In this document: positions 21,847 through 23,873 of the stretch, in pieces
Layout of the letters: each line of letters begins with the position of its first letter
How positions within the stretch are numbered: the stretch's first letter is position 1
Assembly: GCA_027490345.1 (NCBI GenBank)
Contig: JAIXYF010000466.1
Span: 1-23,873 of the forward strand
DNA: 23,873 nt
Reading direction: 5' to 3'
Source: Novosphingobium sp.
GTDB lineage: Bacteria; Pseudomonadota; Alphaproteobacteria; Sphingomonadales; Sphingomonadaceae
Notes under the pieces: model-generated
The model's input: the letters and a program-made list of their open reading frames with translations, nothing else
The model's database searches: none
What the model was told of the DNA's origin: nothing
Made by a program: the position numbers and the translations under genes

Positions 21847-22686
21847 ATGGCAATTCTGGACCGCTTTGACATCAAGGGCCGCTCCGCGCTCGTCACTGGT
21901 GCGGCCTCGGGCATCGGCCTCGCTTTTGCCGAGGCGATGGCGGAAGCAGGCGCGATGGTCACGCTGACGGACATTGACGGCGAAGGCGCAGAGCGCGAAG
22001 CCGCGCGGCTGCAAGCGGCCGGATGCACGGTGCGCGCCGACCGGCTCGATGTGTCGGATTTCGATGCCGTTACCGCAGCATTCGATGCTCATGCCAAGGC
22101 CTATGGCGGGCTCGATATCGCGTTTGCCAATGCCGGGATCGATACCGGCGCGGGCTTCTGGAACCCGGCCGGGCACCGCAATCCCGATGGCCAGGTCGAT
22201 ACATACGACCCGAAGCGCTGGGACAAGTCGATTTCGGTCAATCTCTCTGGCGTGTTCTACACCGTGAGCAATGCCGTGCGCGTGATGAAGCAGCCCGGCC
22301 GCGCCAATGGCCGCAGCGGCGGCTCGATCATCTGCACCGCCTCCAATGCAGGGCTGGTCACCGAACCCATCGTCGGCCTGCCCTATATGCCCGCCAAGGC
22401 CGGTGTGCTCCACATGGTGCGCGCGCTGGGGCTGGAACTGGCCGAGTTTCGCATCCGCATCAATGCCATCGCGCCGGGGCCGTTTGTTACGAATATCGGC
22501 GGGGGCTGGCTCAAGAAGGACCCCGTCGCGCGCAAGGCGTGGGATGCCATCGTGCCGCTAGGCGCGGTGGCGGAGACCGAGCAGCTCAAGCCTCTGGCGC
22601 TGCTGCTCGCCTCCGATGCGTCTGATTACATGACCGGAAGCCACGTCGTGATCGACGCCGGCATGATGCTGGGGAAATACCAATGA
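21847..22686 (+). CDS. Short-chain dehydrogenase/reductase
   Basis: A 279-residue classical SDR. The cofactor loop TGAASGIG is at 17-24, 'TDID' after strand 2 suggests NAD(H), 'NAG' is at 95-97, the active-site serine is probably S166, and the Y-x3-K pair is Y180/K184 in 'YMPAK'. A somewhat long insertion after NAG ('TGAGFWNPAGHRNPDGQVDT') is seen and may shape the substrate pocket. It is coupled by an ATGA overlap to the cytochrome gene and hence to the flavoprotein. That makes it a good candidate for oxidising the benzylic alcohol formed by the flavocytochrome to a ketone or aldehyde. That reaction is an inference from gene order. Confidence 0.87.
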   Translation: MAILDRFDIKGRSALVTGAASGIGLAFAEAMAEAGAMVTLTDIDGEGAEREAARLQAAGCTVRADRLDVSDFDAVTAAFDAHAKAYGGLDIAFANAGIDTGAGFWNPAGHRNPDGQVDTYDPKRWDKSISVNLSGVFYTVSNAVRVMKQPGRANGRSGGSIICTASNAGLVTEPIVGLPYMPAKAGVLHMVRALGLELAEFRIRINAIAPGPFVTNIGGGWLKKDPVARKAWDAIVPLGAVAETEQLKPLALLLASDASDYMTGSHVVIDAGMMLGKYQ

Positions 22687-23012
22687 ATCGGCTTATCCTG
22701 CTTGTGGCGGGCCTTGCGCTCGCCGGCCCTGCCCAGTTGGCGCTCGCGTCCTCGCAAAAGCTTGGCGAAGTGCAGCCCCAGCGCAGCCCCGAGGCCGTCT
22801 ATGATGCGGTCTGCGGCTATTGCCATGGCCAGAATGTCGGCCCGGTGATCCGGGGCCGGAGCCTCCCGCCCGAGGCAACCGAATATATCGTGCGCCACGG
22901 CCAGAACGCCATGCCCGCCTTCCGCCCCACCGAAATCTCCCCCGGCGAACTCAAGGCACTGGCCCTGTGGCTCCAGAAGAGCGCCGCCGATCCGAAGGAA
23001 AAAGGCCAATGA
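22683..23012 (+). CDS. Small c-type cytochrome, electron-accepting subunit of the flavocytochrome
   Basis: A 109-residue exported cytochrome. A signal peptide (about residues 1-22, 'LLVAGLALAGPAQLALA') sends it to the periplasm. The haem site is C44-x2-C47-H48 ('CGYCH') and the second axial ligand is M77 in 'NAMPAF'. Size and position directly upstream of a VAO-type flavoprotein match the cytochrome subunit of p-cresol methylhydroxylase, 4-ethylphenol methylenehydroxylase and eugenol hydroxylase. ATGA overlaps at both ends tie it to the SDR and the flavoprotein, which indicates fixed stoichiometry. Confidence 0.88.
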   Translation: MNRLILLVAGLALAGPAQLALASSQKLGEVQPQRSPEAVYDAVCGYCHGQNVGPVIRGRSLPPEATEYIVRHGQNAMPAFRPTEISPGELKALALWLQKSAADPKEKGQ

Positions 23013-23873
23013 CCGCCAGTATCGATCGCCGCAGCCTGCTTGGCGCAGGCGTTGCCAGTGCGGCAGCCGTTGGCCTGAGCGGGCCCGCAAGTGCCAAGAC
23101 CATGCTTGCCAAGGGCGTGCGCAAGGCCGATTTCGCGGGCGCGGTGGCCGCTATGCGCAAGGTCGTGGGCGATGAATGGGTCTTTGCCGATCCCGCCGCC
23201 GTCACCCCGTGGAAGAAGTCCTACACGCCCGATCCTTCCGGCAAGCATGTGCCCGTTGGCGCGGTCTGCCCGGAAACGGCGGAGCAAGTGCAGGCCATCG
23301 TCAAAATTGCCAACCAGTTCCGCCAGCCGATCTGGCCGGTCTCCACCGGCAAGAACATGGGCTACGGGATGACGACGACGGCATCGCCAGGCCAGATGAT
23401 CCTCGACTTGAAGCGCATGAACCGGATCATCGATGTCGATCCGGTCCTGTGCACCGCGCTCGTCGAGCCGGGCGTGACCTATCGCCAGCTCAAAGACTAT
23501 CTGACCGAAAACAACATCCCGCTGTGGATCGATGTGCCGACTGTTGGCCCCATCGCCAGCCCGGTCGGCAACACGCTTGATCGCGGCGTGGGGTATACGC
23601 CTTATGGCGAGCATTTCATGGTCCAGTGCGGCATGGAAGTCGTGCTGGCGGACGGTGAAATCCTGCGCACCGGCATGGGTTCCACGAAGAATCCGTCCGC
23701 CTGGCAAGCGTTCAAGTGGGGCTATGGGCCTTATCTCGATGGCCTGTTCACGCAGTCCAACTTCGGCATCGTGACCAAGATGGGCATGTGGCTGATGCCC
23801 GCGCCGCCAGTCTACAAGCCCTTTGTGATCCGCCACAAGAAGATGGAGGACGTGGCGCGCATCGTCGAGGCGA
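23009..23873 (+). CDS. VAO/p-cresol-methylhydroxylase-type FAD oxidoreductase (partial, C-terminus outside window)
   Basis: 288 residues are visible from an ATG overlapping the cytochrome stop; the frame is open to the right edge. The N-terminus carries a twin-arginine-like signal: R7-R8 in 'IDRRSLLGAG', a hydrophobic stretch, and 'PASA' with likely cleavage after residue 29. The FAD-binding PP-loop domain follows ('STGKNMGYG' at 112-120; 'PVGNTLDRGVGYTPYGEHF' at 185-203), the hallmark of the vanillyl-alcohol oxidase / 4-cresol dehydrogenase group. These enzymes oxidise the benzylic carbon of para-alkylphenols or allylphenols through a quinone methide and pass electrons to the cytochrome. The region with the covalent FAD attachment residue and substrate tyrosines lies beyond the window, so the exact substrate class (cresol, ethylphenol, eugenol, vanillyl alcohol) cannot be decided. 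Confidence 0.88.
   Translation, partial: MTASIDRRSLLGAGVASAAAVGLSGPASAKTMLAKGVRKADFAGAVAAMRKVVGDEWVFADPAAVTPWKKSYTPDPSGKHVPVGAVCPETAEQVQAIVKIANQFRQPIWPVSTGKNMGYGMTTTASPGQMILDLKRMNRIIDVDPVLCTALVEPGVTYRQLKDYLTENNIPLWIDVPTVGPIASPVGNTLDRGVGYTPYGEHFMVQCGMEVVLADGEILRTGMGSTKNPSAWQAFKWGYGPYLDGLFTQSNFGIVTKMGMWLMPAPPVYKPFVIRHKKMEDVARIVEA

Noticed and set aside
6019..23873. Integrative element or transposon-borne catabolic island
   Set aside because: No integrase, transposase, tRNA target or terminal repeats are visible inside the window; ends on the right are outside view, so transfer cannot be claimed.

Overview
The window looks like a chromosomal segment of a sphingomonad-type alphaproteobacterium (Novosphingobium/Sphingobium-like). 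The basis is the high GC content, tightly overlapping ATGA/GTGA gene junctions, a CpaF pilus ATPase, a large TonB-dependent receptor with the 'EEIVVTAQKR' start typical of this group, and a dense aromatic-catabolism gene set. The genus is an inference. No RNA genes, insertion sequences, integrases, CRISPR arrays or replication origins were seen. No gene-free gap exceeds about 225 bases.

Left part (1-6022). The 5' part of a CpaF-type secretion/pilus ATPase runs off the left edge on the minus strand. Next comes a three-gene minus-strand envelope-glycosylation operon: a GT2 polyprenyl-phosphate sugar transferase, a SAM methyltransferase, and a GtrA-like domain fused to a GT39-like membrane glycosyltransferase. 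A divergent EamA/DMT transporter ends tail-to-tail with the catabolic region, overlapping it by 4 bases.

Middle (6019-11390, minus strand). Five compact genes run in the order UPF0261/Tm-1-like protein, biotin carboxyl carrier protein, biotin carboxylase, HMGL-like carboxyltransferase, HAD-IIA phosphatase. All but one of the junctions are 4-base overlaps. The carboxylase-plus-phosphatase content resembles the acetophenone carboxylation modules of lignin-degrading bacteria (AcvCDE+AcvF in Sphingobium, Hpe in Rhodococcus). Here, however, a UPF0261 protein holds the first position and no AcvAB-type kinase is visible. A divergent IclR regulator lies upstream.

Right part (11534-23873, plus strand). 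In order: IclR regulator, zinc-independent MDR oxidoreductase, VOC protein, MFS transporter, AraC regulator, TonB-dependent receptor followed by a clear terminator, three tandem cupins of the 2,4'-dihydroxyacetophenone dioxygenase family, Rieske oxygenase, SDR, c-type cytochrome, and the N-terminal part of a VAO/p-cresol-methylhydroxylase-type flavoprotein that runs off the right edge.

Working model (inference). A para-substituted phenol enters through the TonB receptor and MFS transporter. The flavocytochrome oxidises it at the benzylic carbon in the periplasm, and the SDR or MDR enzyme turns the alcohol into an aryl ketone. The ketone is then handled either by the ATP/biotin-dependent carboxylase module or by the cupin oxygenases. 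IclR and AraC proteins would control the locus; a 19-base motif is shared by the IclR and MDR upstream regions.
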